A DNA stretch of 20,426 nucleotides from Acidimicrobiaceae bacterium (lineage in GTDB: Bacteria; Actinomycetota; Acidimicrobiia; Acidimicrobiales; RAAP-2), in NCBI GenBank assembly GCA_003164275.1, contig PLSY01000310.1, positions 4,446-24,871 on the forward strand, written 5' to 3'. The translations under genes were made by a program, and so were the position numbers. Below, one piece after another: positions 1-7,237 of this stretch. Position 1 is the stretch's first letter; each line of letters opens with the position of its first letter. The notes under the pieces are model-generated. The model was not told the DNA's origin. It searched no databases and saw only the letters and a program-made list of their open reading frames with translations.

Positions 1-419
1 TGACCACCCAGTACCTCGAAGAGGCCGACCTGTTGGCCCACCGCATCGTGGTCATCGACCACGGCCTGGTCATCGCCGAGGGAACGGCGAAGGAGCTGAA
101 GGCCCAGACCGGGGGAGCGCGCCTGGAGATCACCCTGAGCGAGCCCCATGACGGTGCGGTCGCCGCCCTTGCCCCGTTCGTCTCGGGGAGGGTGCAGGTG
201 ACCCAGGACGGCCGGCACCTGGCCGCACCGGTGCGAAGCGCATCTGGGTTGGCCAACATCGTGGTGCGGGCCCTCGACACCGCCGGGGTGCTGGTCGACG
301 ACATCGAGGTCCGCCAGCCCTCGCTCGACGACGTCTTCTTCGCGCTCACCGGCAACACGCCGATCGACACCGATCCCGACGCAGAACCGTCCTCGACCCT
401 TGCGGAGGCAGCCCGATGA
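1..419 (+). CDS. DrrA-type ABC transporter ATP-binding protein, 3' end only
   Basis: This is the C-terminal part (about 138 residues) of an ABC ATPase; the Walker A, signature and Walker B motifs lie upstream of the window. The reading frame is open from base 3. It begins with the switch region TTQYLEEAD followed by AHRIVVIDHG. A Gln where most ABC ATPases have the H-loop His is typical of the daunorubicin-resistance DrrA group. The rest matches the accessory C-terminal domain of that group and ends in the LDDVFFALTG signature. The stop overlaps the start of the permease gene by four bases (ATGA), so the two are translationally coupled and very likely form one exporter. The protein would sit on the cytoplasmic face of the membrane and drive export of a drug or hydrophobic compound; the substrate cannot be told. 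Confidence 0.9.
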   Translation, partial: TTQYLEEADLLAHRIVVIDHGLVIAEGTAKELKAQTGGARLEITLSEPHDGAVAALAPFVSGRVQVTQDGRHLAAPVRSASGLANIVVRALDTAGVLVDDIEVRQPSLDDVFFALTGNTPIDTDPDAEPSSTLAEAAR

Positions 420-1267
420 CCATGACCCTCGCCCCGACACCTGCGATTCCGGCCCCGGGATTGGCCGAACGGTTGTCCAGCCACTGGCGGAACGTGGCCG
501 TCCTCACCAAGCGGAACATCGTCCACATCCAGCGCGAGCCGATGCAGCTGTCCGACGTCACCATCCAGCCGGTGCTCTTCACTCTACTTTTCGTGTATGT
601 CTTCGGCGCCGGCATCGTGCTCCCGGGCGGGGCGAACTACACCAGCTTCGCCATCGCCGGGCTGTTGCTGTTGAACCTGACCACCTCGGCAATGGGGACG
701 GCCGTCGGGCTCAGCACCGACCTGTCAACCGGGGTCATCGACCGCTTCCGGACCCTGCCCATGTGGCGGGCGGCCGTGCTCGCCGGGAGGTCGATCGCCG
801 ACCTGTTGTCAGCGGCCGTCTGCACCCTGATCGTGGCGGTGACCGGCCTCGCCATCGGGTGGAGGACCGATACCTCCTTCGCCTCGGTGCTGGCCGGATT
901 CGGCATCGCCCTCCTCTTCGCCTACGCCCTGAGCTGGGGCTGTGCCTGCATCGGCCTCGTCTCCAAGGGTCCGGAATCGGCCCAGTCCGTGGGCTTTTTG
1001 ATCGTCTTCCCCTTGGCCTTCATCTCCAATGCCATGGTGCCCACCCAGCACATGCCGGCCTGGCTCGGCACCATCGCCGACTGGAACCCGGTGAGTGCCG
1101 TGGCCTCGGCTGCACGACAGCTCTTCGGCAATCCCAATCCGTCCTCCACCATCCACGCATGGCCCATGCAGCACCCGGTCGAGGCCGCCCTCATCTGGTC
1201 ACTGGCCATCCTGGCCGTCTGCGGGCCGCTGGCCGCCCACCTCTACCGGCGCCGGACGACGGACTGA
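416..1267 (+). CDS. DrrB-type ABC-2 permease
   Basis: A 283-residue integral membrane protein of the ABC-2 (DrrB) family, the usual length. After a cytoplasmic N-terminus ending in LTKRNIVHIQREP, about six hydrophobic segments follow, roughly at residues 45-65, 75-100, 125-147, 155-180, 190-210 and 258-277. The segment around residues 100-125 (STDLSTGVIDRFRTLPM) is the conserved cytoplasmic loop that contacts the ATPase in this family. The C-terminal part carries the NPVSAVASAARQLFG motif typical of DrrB proteins. The start overlaps the ATPase stop, which defines a two-gene operon. The substrate is unknown; drug, lipid or glycolipid export is the family norm. Confidence 0.9.
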   Translation: MTMTLAPTPAIPAPGLAERLSSHWRNVAVLTKRNIVHIQREPMQLSDVTIQPVLFTLLFVYVFGAGIVLPGGANYTSFAIAGLLLLNLTTSAMGTAVGLSTDLSTGVIDRFRTLPMWRAAVLAGRSIADLLSAAVCTLIVAVTGLAIGWRTDTSFASVLAGFGIALLFAYALSWGCACIGLVSKGPESAQSVGFLIVFPLAFISNAMVPTQHMPAWLGTIADWNPVSAVASAARQLFGNPNPSSTIHAWPMQHPVEAALIWSLAILAVCGPLAAHLYRRRTTD

Positions 1268-1334
1268 ACAGCCCCGACGCCCACGCACGTCAACGCAGTC
1301 CGAGGGAACGCAATCCACCGGATGGGGCATCCAA

Positions 1335-1361
1335 GGGAACACGGTCGCGGGGCCGGGTGTT
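1335..1361 (+). promoter_or_regulatory. SigH/SigR-type (redox-stress sigma factor) promoter
   Basis: GGGAACA at 1335-1341 is followed by 17 bases and GTT at 1359-1361. This matches the actinobacterial SigH/SigR consensus (GGGAAYA, 16-17 bases, GTT). It lies 31 bases before the GTG start of the nitroreductase, and Rv2466c, its M. tuberculosis relative, is a known SigH-regulon member. A short inverted repeat (CGGGT-4-ACCCG, 1365-1378) lies at the expected transcription start. The match is read by eye; the assignment is an inference. Confidence 0.6.
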
Positions 1362-1392
1362 GTACGGGTCTGTACCCGACGTGGAGGTCGAT

Positions 1393-2028
1393 GTGGCTGA
1401 CGAAATTGCAGTGGAGAAGACAGAGCGGGGGGTGGCCGAGTTCTGGTTCGACCCAGTCTGCCCCTGGGCGTGGCTCGCCTCCCGCTGGATCCTGAACGCC
1501 GCGGAGGTCCGGCCCATCGACGTCAATTGGCACGTGATGTCCCTCGCCTACTTGAACTCGGGGAAGGACGACCTTCCAGAGGAGTACCGCCAGCTCCTGG
1601 CCGAGGCCTGGGGACCGGTGCGGGTGTGCATCGCCGCCGAGCAGGCCCACGGTGCCGACGTGCTCCTTCCCCTCTACACCGCACTTGGCACCCGGTTCCA
1701 CCTGGAGGGCAAGCCGAGGACACGGGCCACCATCGAAGAGGCGCTGGTCGCCGTCGACCTGCCTGTCTCACTGGCTGATGCGGCCGACTCCGAGGAGTAT
1801 GACGACGCTCTGAAGAAGTCACACCACGCCGGCATGGACCAGGTGGGCTACGAGGTGGGCACCCCGGTCATCAGCGTCGAGGGCGTGGCCTTCTTCGGCC
1901 CTGTCGTCACTCCGGCGCCGAAGGGTGAGGCGGCCGGGATCCTGTGGGACGGTGTGCTGGCCGTGGCCGGCACGCCGGGCTTCTATGAGCTGAAGCGCAG
2001 CCGCTCCGCCAGCCCCAGCTTCGAATGA
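1393..2028 (+). CDS. Mycothiol-dependent nitroreductase, Rv2466c family (DsbA fold)
   Basis: A 211-residue DsbA/thioredoxin-fold oxidoreductase closely resembling M. tuberculosis Rv2466c, which takes electrons from mycothiol/mycoredoxin and reduces nitro compounds in the cytoplasm. Family landmarks are FWFDPVCPWAW near residues 17-27, NWHVMSLAYLN, WGPVRVCIAAEQAHGA, KKSHHAGMD, the cis-Pro loop GTPVI (Pro158) and GVAFFGP. The redox motif is Cys23-Pro-Trp-Ala26, so only the first cysteine of the CPWC motif is kept. I chose GTG 1393 because GGAGG at 1383-1387 sits five bases before it; the same frame stays open far upstream, but that stretch overlaps the permease gene and has no family similarity. 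The gene stands alone behind its own stress-type promoter and converges on the MFS gene. Confidence 0.9.
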   Translation: MADEIAVEKTERGVAEFWFDPVCPWAWLASRWILNAAEVRPIDVNWHVMSLAYLNSGKDDLPEEYRQLLAEAWGPVRVCIAAEQAHGADVLLPLYTALGTRFHLEGKPRTRATIEEALVAVDLPVSLADAADSEEYDDALKKSHHAGMDQVGYEVGTPVISVEGVAFFGPVVTPAPKGEAAGILWDGVLAVAGTPGFYELKRSRSASPSFE

Positions 2029-2050
2029 CCTTCTTCGGGCCGGCCGAGGC

Positions 2051-3655
2051 CTAGGAGCCCGTGGCGAGCCCGACGGGAAGGCCGGCCCCGGCGACGAGAG
2101 GATCCTCGACGGCGCCGTCCTCGGCCGGGACACCCACTCGCTCGGCTCGACCGGGCAGATACCTGAAGGCGGCTCCGGCGCCGAGAACGGCAACGCCGGC
2201 GCCGACGACGCAGGCGACCTTGAGGCCCGACCCGAACGCCGAGTAGGCGGCAGCCTGGAGGGCGGGCCGGGCCGAGGCCGGCGCCCGGCCGACCACGTCG
2301 AGGGCGGCCGCCATGGACTGATGGGCGGCGGCCTTCGCCCCGGCCGGGATCGGGTAGTGGGCGAACGCCCTCGAGATCCTCGGTCCGTAGGCCGAGGCGA
2401 ACACCGACCCGAGCACCGCCACCCCGAGTGTCCCGCCCAGCTCCCGCGTGGTGTTGTTGACCGCCGCGCCGGCGCCGACCTGGTCGGCGGCCAGTGAGCC
2501 CATCACCGCCTCGGTGGCCGGGGCGGTGATCGACGACAGGCCGAGCGACAACAGCACCATGGCCACGATGATGGGGCCGAAGAACGAGGCGGTGGGGGTC
2601 GAGGTGAGACCGGCCATGACGAGTCCCCCGGCCATGAGGACCAGTCCCGTCCCCACCACCAGCCGGGAGCCGACGCGCAGGGCGACCACGGCGGCGATGG
2701 GGGTGAAGACGGCGGCCACGATGGCGAACGGCAGGGTGTGGACGCCGGCTGACAGGGTCGAGTAGCCCTTCACGAACTGGAAGTACTGGGTCACGAGGAA
2801 GATGAAGCCGAACAGGCAGAAGAAGGCCACGGCGATCGAGCTGGCCCCGGCGCTGAACCGGGGGATGGCGAAGACCCGTACGTCCAACAAGGGCTTGTCC
2901 GTCCGCAGTTCGACGAGGGCGAAGACAACCAGGAGAAGGGCGGCGAGGGCGAAGCACACGAGCGTCGAGGTGCCCGTCCAGCCCCACTGGGGCCCTTCGA
3001 TGATGGCGAGGACCAAGAGGGACACGCCGGCCGTCGAGATGACAACCCCTCGTGTGTCGAAACGGTTGGTCACCTCTGGGCGCAGCTTCGGGATGAGCAA
3101 CCCGCCACCGATCAGGGTGACCACGACGATGGGCACATTGACCAAGAAGATCGACCCGTAGCAGAAGTGCTCGAGCAGGGCGCCCCCGGTGATCGGCCCG
3201 AAGGCGACAGCTATTCCCGAAGTGGCGCCCCAGATGCCGAGGGCCTTCTGCCGCTCGGCATGATCGGTGAAGATAGTGGTCAAGATGGCCAGGCTGGCCG
3301 GAAAGATGAAGGCGGCGGCCACTCCCATCAGGGCGCGGGTGGCAATGAGGGTGCCGGTCGTGTGGCTGAAGGCCGCAGCGGCTGAGAAGAGCCCGAAGAA
3401 GATCAGGCCGACCTGCATGACGCCTTTGCGCCCGAACCGGTCGCCGATCCCACCGCCGGCCAGGAGCAGGCCGGAGAAGGCGAGGCTGTAGGAGTCGACG
3501 ATCCACTGCAACGACGTGGTCGAGGCCCCGAGGTCGCGGCTCAGGCTCGGGAGAGCCACGTTCACAATGGTGTTGTCCACGACCACGAGGAAGACCGAGA
3601 GGCAGAGGACGGGAAGGACGATCCACCGGCGGTGATGCGGGTGCGGGTCGGGCAT
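2051..3655 (-). CDS. DHA2-family MFS multidrug exporter (EmrB/QacA type)
   Basis: A 534-residue proton-coupled drug exporter of the major facilitator superfamily; length and hydrophobicity fit the 14-helix DHA2 class. Landmarks are the TM1 motif LSVFLVVVDNTIVNVALPSL, the loop 2-3 motif GGIGDRFGRKG, LMGVAAAFIFPASLAIL in TM4 and the antiporter-type TM5 motif GIAVAFGPITGGALL. The start is ATG at 3655, with GAAGGAG five bases upstream (CTCCTTC at 3661-3667 on the plus strand). The frame stays open further upstream but crosses the promoter. It is transcribed divergently from a TetR gene and is probably repressed by it, with the operator on the -10 box. The substrate is unknown. The C-terminal tail of about 20 residues is hydrophilic and carries no recognisable motif. 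Confidence 0.93.
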   Translation of the reverse strand: MPDPHPHHRRWIVLPVLCLSVFLVVVDNTIVNVALPSLSRDLGASTTSLQWIVDSYSLAFSGLLLAGGGIGDRFGRKGVMQVGLIFFGLFSAAAAFSHTTGTLIATRALMGVAAAFIFPASLAILTTIFTDHAERQKALGIWGATSGIAVAFGPITGGALLEHFCYGSIFLVNVPIVVVTLIGGGLLIPKLRPEVTNRFDTRGVVISTAGVSLLVLAIIEGPQWGWTGTSTLVCFALAALLLVVFALVELRTDKPLLDVRVFAIPRFSAGASSIAVAFFCLFGFIFLVTQYFQFVKGYSTLSAGVHTLPFAIVAAVFTPIAAVVALRVGSRLVVGTGLVLMAGGLVMAGLTSTPTASFFGPIIVAMVLLSLGLSSITAPATEAVMGSLAADQVGAGAAVNNTTRELGGTLGVAVLGSVFASAYGPRISRAFAHYPIPAGAKAAAHQSMAAALDVVGRAPASARPALQAAAYSAFGSGLKVACVVGAGVAVLGAGAAFRYLPGRAERVGVPAEDGAVEDPLVAGAGLPVGLATGS

Positions 3656-3696
3656 CAGGGCTCCTTCGGAGGGCGTCGGGGAGAACACTGTCCTAC

Positions 3697-3706
3697 TGTT
3701 ATAACA
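3697..3706. promoter_or_regulatory. Palindromic operator, probable TetR site
   Basis: TGTTATAACA is a perfect 10-base palindrome centred on the exporter's -10 box. A wider pair, AGAACA (3682-3687) and TGTTCT (3710-3715), surrounds it. On the minus strand GTAGAACAGCGTGTT and GTAGGACAGTGTT are imperfect direct copies 21 bases apart. Binding here by the divergent TetR protein would block the exporter promoter; this is an inference from position and symmetry. Confidence 0.5.
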
Positions 3707-3726
3707 CGCTGTTCTACATCTGTCAC
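3698..3726 (-). promoter_or_regulatory. Promoter of the MFS exporter gene
   Basis: Read on the minus strand, GTGACA (plus-strand 3721-3726), 17 bases, then TATAAC (plus-strand 3698-3703) makes a good sigma-70-like promoter, one mismatch from TTGACA. Transcription would start near 3691, about 35 bases before the ATG. Confidence 0.6.
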
Positions 3727-3739
3727 CCGCCACTAGGCT
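3712..3739 (+). promoter_or_regulatory. Candidate promoter of the TetR gene (leaderless)
   Basis: TTCTAC (3712-3717), 16 bases, then TAGGCT (3734-3739). The GTG start codon begins seven bases after this -10 box, so transcription would begin at or next to the first codon. No Shine-Dalgarno sequence precedes the GTG, which fits a leaderless mRNA. The -35 match is weak. Confidence 0.35.
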
Positions 3740-3745
3740 GAGACC

Positions 3746-4348
3746 GTGAGCGAGACCATCCGCACGAGGACGCCGAGTGTCGACATGGGGTCTGCCCTGC
3801 TCGACGCGGCAGCCGCCTTGTTGGAGGAGTCTGGGCCCGATGCACTTTCGGTCCGACGCATCGCCGCCGCAGCCGGCGTTGCCCCGATGGGCATCTACAA
3901 CCACTTCGACTCCAAGTCAGGGATCATCGAAGCGCTGTTCGTCCAGGGCTTCGAACGGCTCCGTGTGGCCATGGTCTCGCTTGATGAGATCGAAGATCCC
4001 TTGGAGGCGTTGGTGGAAGGCGGCCGCCGCTACCGGGCCCTGGCGCTCACCCACCCGATGGCCTATCAGCTCATGTTCTTGCGGGCCGTCCCTGACTTCG
4101 AACCCAGTGATGAGGCCATCGAGGCGGCGGCACGGGCCTTCGACGGACTTGCGGCCGTCGTGCGCCGGGCCATGCGCTCCGGCCAGATCGCCGAGGGGGA
4201 TGTGGACGTGACGGCGCAGATGATCTGGGCCGGCATCCACGGCTGGGTCTCCCTCGAGCTGTGCGGCATCGGTTTCGTCGAGGACCCGGCCGCCGGAGCC
4301 GAGCTGCTGTGCGCCTCGCTGCTCGCCGGTCTCGCCCCTGACCGCTGA
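3746..4348 (+). CDS. TetR/AcrR-family transcriptional repressor
   Basis: A 200-residue regulator. The N-terminal DNA-binding domain is clear: ALLDAAAALLEESGPDALSV, then the helix-turn-helix RRIAAAAGVAPMGIYNHF at about residues 37-54 and the DSKSGIIEALF continuation. The C-terminal ligand domain (YRALALTHPMAYQLMF onwards) resembles the WHG-type TetR C-terminal domain. The start is GTG 3746; the next in-frame start would remove the beginning of the DNA-binding domain. It diverges from the MFS exporter across 90 bases that contain a palindrome on the exporter promoter. It is therefore probably a local repressor released by the exported compound. Its stop faces the YhhN gene. Confidence 0.92.
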   Translation: MSETIRTRTPSVDMGSALLDAAAALLEESGPDALSVRRIAAAAGVAPMGIYNHFDSKSGIIEALFVQGFERLRVAMVSLDEIEDPLEALVEGGRRYRALALTHPMAYQLMFLRAVPDFEPSDEAIEAAARAFDGLAAVVRRAMRSGQIAEGDVDVTAQMIWAGIHGWVSLELCGIGFVEDPAAGAELLCASLLAGLAPDR

Positions 4349-4357
4349 ACAGCGGGG

Positions 4358-4373
4358 CCGACCGTGCCGTCGG
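4358..4373. terminator. Possible bidirectional terminator hairpin
   Basis: CCGAC (4358-4362) and GTCGG (4369-4373) form a five-base GC-rich stem around a six-base loop, extendable by a G-U pair. It lies in the 37-base gap between the convergent TetR and YhhN genes. There is no T-tract, so it is only weakly supported. Confidence 0.25.
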
Positions 4374-4385
4374 TTGGCTGCGATC

Positions 4386-5057
4386 TCATCTGAGCAGCGA
4401 CAGGACCAACAGGATCTGGGCGCAGTGGTAGGTCACGTGCACGGCCAACTTGCCCCCGGGCAACGGGCGGACGAAGCGGTCCAGAGCCAACAAGGTGTCC
4501 GAGGCCAGAAAGGCAACGGCGCCCAGTGCCGCCACCACGATGCCGACGTTGACGGCCAGGACGACCATGGTTCCAATGGCGGCCATGTAGACGCAGACCG
4601 GCCCAATGAGTGGCGCCTGCCCAGTGGTCGACAGTGAGTGCACCACCATCGCCCCGGGGACGGCCTCAACCACCATGACCACAACGGCGGCCAGCGCCAA
4701 CCCCGTCGCCGAAAAGGCGAAGGGCGGTGTGCCGGGGGGATCGGGAGGCTGGAGGAGCCCGACGATGAAGAGGACGTGACCGCCGAGGAACGCCAACAGC
4801 CCGGGGATGAACAGGTCCCTCGGCGCCATGAGGCAGATATCGCCGACCAGACAGAGGATGAGGGCGCAGACGAACCACTGGCGTCGGTCGGCAAGGTCGG
4901 TGGACCCGTCGGGGATGAGGGCCGCGGCAACAACCAAGGCCACCATGACCGCCGGCTTTGCCAGGTACTCGAGTCCCCGGTTGTGCCTGGCCACGGCCCA
5001 CCAGTCAACGACGGCCGCCGCGCCACCGACCGCCAGCAGGAGCCACACGATGGTCAT
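4386..5057 (-). CDS. YhhN/TMEM86-family membrane protein (lysoplasmalogenase-like)
   Basis: A 223-residue polytopic membrane protein with about eight hydrophobic segments. It has the YhhN family landmarks: YLAKP (residues 31-35), VGDICLM (71-77), FLGGHVLFIVGLL (90-102), FLASDTLLALDRF (183-195) and YHCAQILLVLSL at the C-terminus. Relatives include human TMEM86B, which hydrolyses the vinyl-ether bond of lysoplasmalogens, but most bacterial members are uncharacterised, so activity is only inferred. I chose ATG 5057, where the hydrophobic N-terminus begins. The frame is open for another 79 codons, but that stretch is low-complexity and overlaps the divergent gene. TAGGGT (minus strand, plus coordinates 5065-5070) stands seven bases before the ATG, suggesting a leaderless transcript. 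Confidence 0.8.
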   Translation of the reverse strand: MTIVWLLLAVGGAAAVVDWWAVARHNRGLEYLAKPAVMVALVVAAALIPDGSTDLADRRQWFVCALILCLVGDICLMAPRDLFIPGLLAFLGGHVLFIVGLLQPPDPPGTPPFAFSATGLALAAVVVMVVEAVPGAMVVHSLSTTGQAPLIGPVCVYMAAIGTMVVLAVNVGIVVAALGAVAFLASDTLLALDRFVRPLPGGKLAVHVTYHCAQILLVLSLLR

Positions 5058-5162
5058 CGTCAAGACCCTACAAACCACCAATGCCGGCCGGGCCGGCCCC
5101 CGACCGGTATCGGCTCGCGTATATCGCGACCATCCACCACTGTCGAATTGTGCCTCGTTAGG

Positions 5163-5178
5163 GTTCCTGAGCAGGAAC
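5163..5178. repeat. 16-base inverted repeat upstream of the SepX/GlpR-like gene
   Basis: GTTCCTG-AG-CAGGAAC is a perfect inverted repeat with 7-base arms, 18 bases before the ATG at 5196. It overlaps a possible -10 box (TAGGGT, 5159-5164). It could be an operator or a 5' leader hairpin. It is not the actinobacterial LexA box, whose half-sites run the other way (GAAC-4-GTTC). Confidence 0.5.
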
Positions 5179-5195
5179 GTGTCGTGGGAGAGGTG

Positions 5196-5894
5196 ATGTC
5201 TGTGGCCATAGTGATCGTTGTCGTCATGGCCTGGGTCGTCATTCTGGCTCCCAACTTCGTACGCCGGCGCGCCGGTGGAAGCGACGGGATCCACTCCATC
5301 TCACATTTCCACCAGCACCTGCGGGTCCTGGAGCACTCAGCGCCCACCTCGCTCGTGACACCGGCTTTCCGGCTCAGGGCGGTCGAAGGGTCGGGCGCCA
5401 CCGCAGGGTACGGCTCGACAGAGGCGCCCAAGCTCACCGTCGTGAAGGTCGATCCGCTGCCCCGGCCGGCACTGGCGTTCTTGGGGGAGGACCCGATGCA
5501 GCCATCCGGCCCGCCCGCCCGCCCGGACTCTGCCGGCCATGCGCCGGTCACACCTGTGGGAGGACTCGGAGCGAATCACGCCAGCGCACGCCAGCTCACC
5601 CTGCGCCGGCGCCGTGACACACTCACCGTGCTGACCTTGGCGTTCGTGACCAGTGGGGTGGTGGGCTTTGTGCCCGGTGCCCAGCTGGCCTGGGCACTCA
5701 CCTTTGTGTCGGCCATGGGCCTCGTCGGCTACGTCGCCCTCCTCGTCCACCTGCGGAGGATGGCCCAGGAGCGCGGACGAAAGCTGCACCACTTGGCCCC
5801 CCGCCAGCGACGGCCAGAGGCGGGAGTGGCAGCAGGAGCAGCCATGGCCGGCCGCTTCGCCCACCCCTCCTATCAGGCTGCCGTCGCCCTTTGA
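5196..5894 (+). CDS. SepX/GlpR-like divisome membrane protein
   Basis: A 232-residue protein whose architecture matches the actinobacterial SepX/GlpR family, which in Streptomyces helps organise the cell-division septum. An N-terminal transmembrane helix (residues 2-18) ends in LAPNFVRRR. A short conserved segment with SISHFHQHLRVL (34-45) follows, then a disordered Pro/Ala-rich linker (about 85-130). A basic cluster LRRRR (136-140) leads into two closely spaced helices (about 143-159 and 164-185) and then a basic cytoplasmic tail. The start is ATG 5196, with GGAG at 5187-5190; a GTG at 5193 is a poorer choice. It diverges from the YhhN gene and converges on the thiolase gene. The call rests on topology and short motifs, so homology is likely but not proven. 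Confidence 0.65.
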   Translation: MSVAIVIVVVMAWVVILAPNFVRRRAGGSDGIHSISHFHQHLRVLEHSAPTSLVTPAFRLRAVEGSGATAGYGSTEAPKLTVVKVDPLPRPALAFLGEDPMQPSGPPARPDSAGHAPVTPVGGLGANHASARQLTLRRRRDTLTVLTLAFVTSGVVGFVPGAQLAWALTFVSAMGLVGYVALLVHLRRMAQERGRKLHHLAPRQRRPEAGVAAGAAMAGRFAHPSYQAAVAL

Positions 5895-5963
5895 GTCCGT
5901 CACGGAGCTGATCGTGGCCTTGGCGCCGGATCCCTCCGCAAGGGTGGTCGTCCCGGGACGGGC

Positions 5964-7154
5964 TCAGCCGAGTTCGGTGCCCACCACGGAGACGAACGAC
6001 ACCATCTCGCCGGGGTAGCCACCGAGGTTGTGGGTGAGGGCGAGGGTCCTGTCGGTGTGGATCTGGCGCTCGGGGGTGGCCTCTTTGCGCAGTTGCAGCC
6101 ACGCCTCGAACATCATGCGGATGCCCGAGGCGCCGACCGGGTGCCCGAAGCTCTTCAGCCCGCCATCGGGATTGACGGGGAGCTCCCCGTCGCGATCGAA
6201 GGTTCCGGCCAGGATCTCCTTCCATGCGGTGCCCCGCTCGGCGAAGCCCAGGTCCTCCATCAAGACGAGCTCGGTCGGGGTGAAGCAGTCGTGGACCTCG
6301 GCCATGGCCAACTCGTGGCGGGGATCGGTGACGCCCGCCTGGCTGTAGGCGTCGTTGGCCGCCCGCTCGCACTCGGGGAAGTGGGTGTAGTCGTAGTCGG
6401 GGTCGATGAGTCCCGAGCCGCTTCCGGCCGCGAAGGCGAGGGCCTTCAGGTAGATCGGCTTGTCGGTGTACTTGTGTGCGTCCTCGGCCCGAACGAGGAT
6501 GGCCGCCGCCGCCCCATCGGCGACACCCGCACAGTCAAAGACTCCGAGCCGGCCAGCCATTCTGGGCGATGCGCAGATGGTCTCGATCGAGACCTCCTTT
6601 TGGAACTGGGCCCGGGGGTTCAGCGCCCCGTTTTGGTGGTTCTTCCACGAGATGCGGGCGAGCACCTCGGTCAACTCGTCCTCTCCGACGCCGTACTTCT
6701 TGCCGTAAGCCGGGGCGACCATGGAGAACATGGCGGCCGCCGTCAGGGTCCTCGCCGTCCCGTCGCCCGGGATCGGCGCTGCGTTCAGGCCCTGGAAGCC
6801 CGAGTCCTTCACCTTCTCGGCGCCGACGGCCATGGCGATGTCGTAGGCACCCGAGGCGACCGCGTAGGCCGCGGCGCGGATGGCCTCGGACCCGGTGGCA
6901 CAGTAGTTCTCCACCCGGGTGATGGGCTTGCCGTCGATCTGGAGGGCACGGGCCAGGGGGATACCACTCATGCCCGATCCGGCGGTGCCGAACCAGTAGG
7001 CGTCGATGTCGTCCTTGGTCACACCGGCCGAGGCGAAGGTGTCGTTTGACGCCTCGAGGATGAGGTCGTCCAGGCTCTTGTCCCAGCGCTCGGCGAACCT
7101 GGTGCAGCCCATGCCGACGATCGCTACTTGGTCCTTGATCCCATGCGATGCCAT
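5964..7154 (-). CDS. SCP-x-type thiolase / acetyl-CoA acetyltransferase
   Basis: A 396-residue thiolase of the SCP-x/archaeal type, full length, acting on CoA thioesters in the cytoplasm. The nucleophilic cysteine is present: Cys85 in ENYCATGSEA. Further active-site signatures are EVHDCFTPTEL (His288), NPDGGLKSFGHPVGASG (His338) and HNLGGYPGEM near the end. The lack of the classical C-terminal CxG cysteine is normal in this subfamily. The start is ATG 7154, preceded by AAGGAGA six bases upstream; the same frame is open for another 202 codons upstream but there it overlaps the next gene. It lies 83 bases downstream of the HMGS-like/OB-fold gene on the same strand, so they are probably one operon. 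This pairing recalls the archaeal thiolase/HMG-CoA synthase/DUF35 complex. It probably performs thiolytic cleavage at the end of the pathway encoded around it. Confidence 0.92.
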   Translation of the reverse strand: MASHGIKDQVAIVGMGCTRFAERWDKSLDDLILEASNDTFASAGVTKDDIDAYWFGTAGSGMSGIPLARALQIDGKPITRVENYCATGSEAIRAAAYAVASGAYDIAMAVGAEKVKDSGFQGLNAAPIPGDGTARTLTAAAMFSMVAPAYGKKYGVGEDELTEVLARISWKNHQNGALNPRAQFQKEVSIETICASPRMAGRLGVFDCAGVADGAAAAILVRAEDAHKYTDKPIYLKALAFAAGSGSGLIDPDYDYTHFPECERAANDAYSQAGVTDPRHELAMAEVHDCFTPTELVLMEDLGFAERGTAWKEILAGTFDRDGELPVNPDGGLKSFGHPVGASGIRMMFEAWLQLRKEATPERQIHTDRTLALTHNLGGYPGEMVSFVSVVGTELG

Positions 7155-7237
7155 CGTGTATCTCCTTGATCTCCTGCGAAGTTCAGCTGTTTGTTCGAAA
7201 TGGGTGCTGCGGTGCCCCGGTTCTCGTGTGTTGTTGG

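Noticed and set aside
400..1392. Upstream extension of the nitroreductase frame, giving a 542-residue fusion
   Set aside because: The extension overlaps the permease gene in another frame and has Arg/His/Pro-rich composition; a Shine-Dalgarno sequence and a promoter place the start at 1393.
1983..3626. A 547-codon open frame on the minus strand overlapping the MFS gene in another frame
   Set aside because: Its translation is rich in Arg, Gly, Pro and His with no family motif, a usual artefact of high-GC DNA; the overlapping frame encodes a clear 14-helix exporter.
4638..5195. Upstream extension of the SepX/GlpR-like frame, or a separate gene here
   Set aside because: It is antisense to the YhhN gene, and the hydrophobic N-terminal helix begins at 5196 behind a ribosome binding site.
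5949..5960. CGTCCCGGGACG, a perfect palindrome between convergent genes, as a terminator
   Set aside because: Without a loop a hairpin would have to open several central pairs, and no T-tract follows on either strand.
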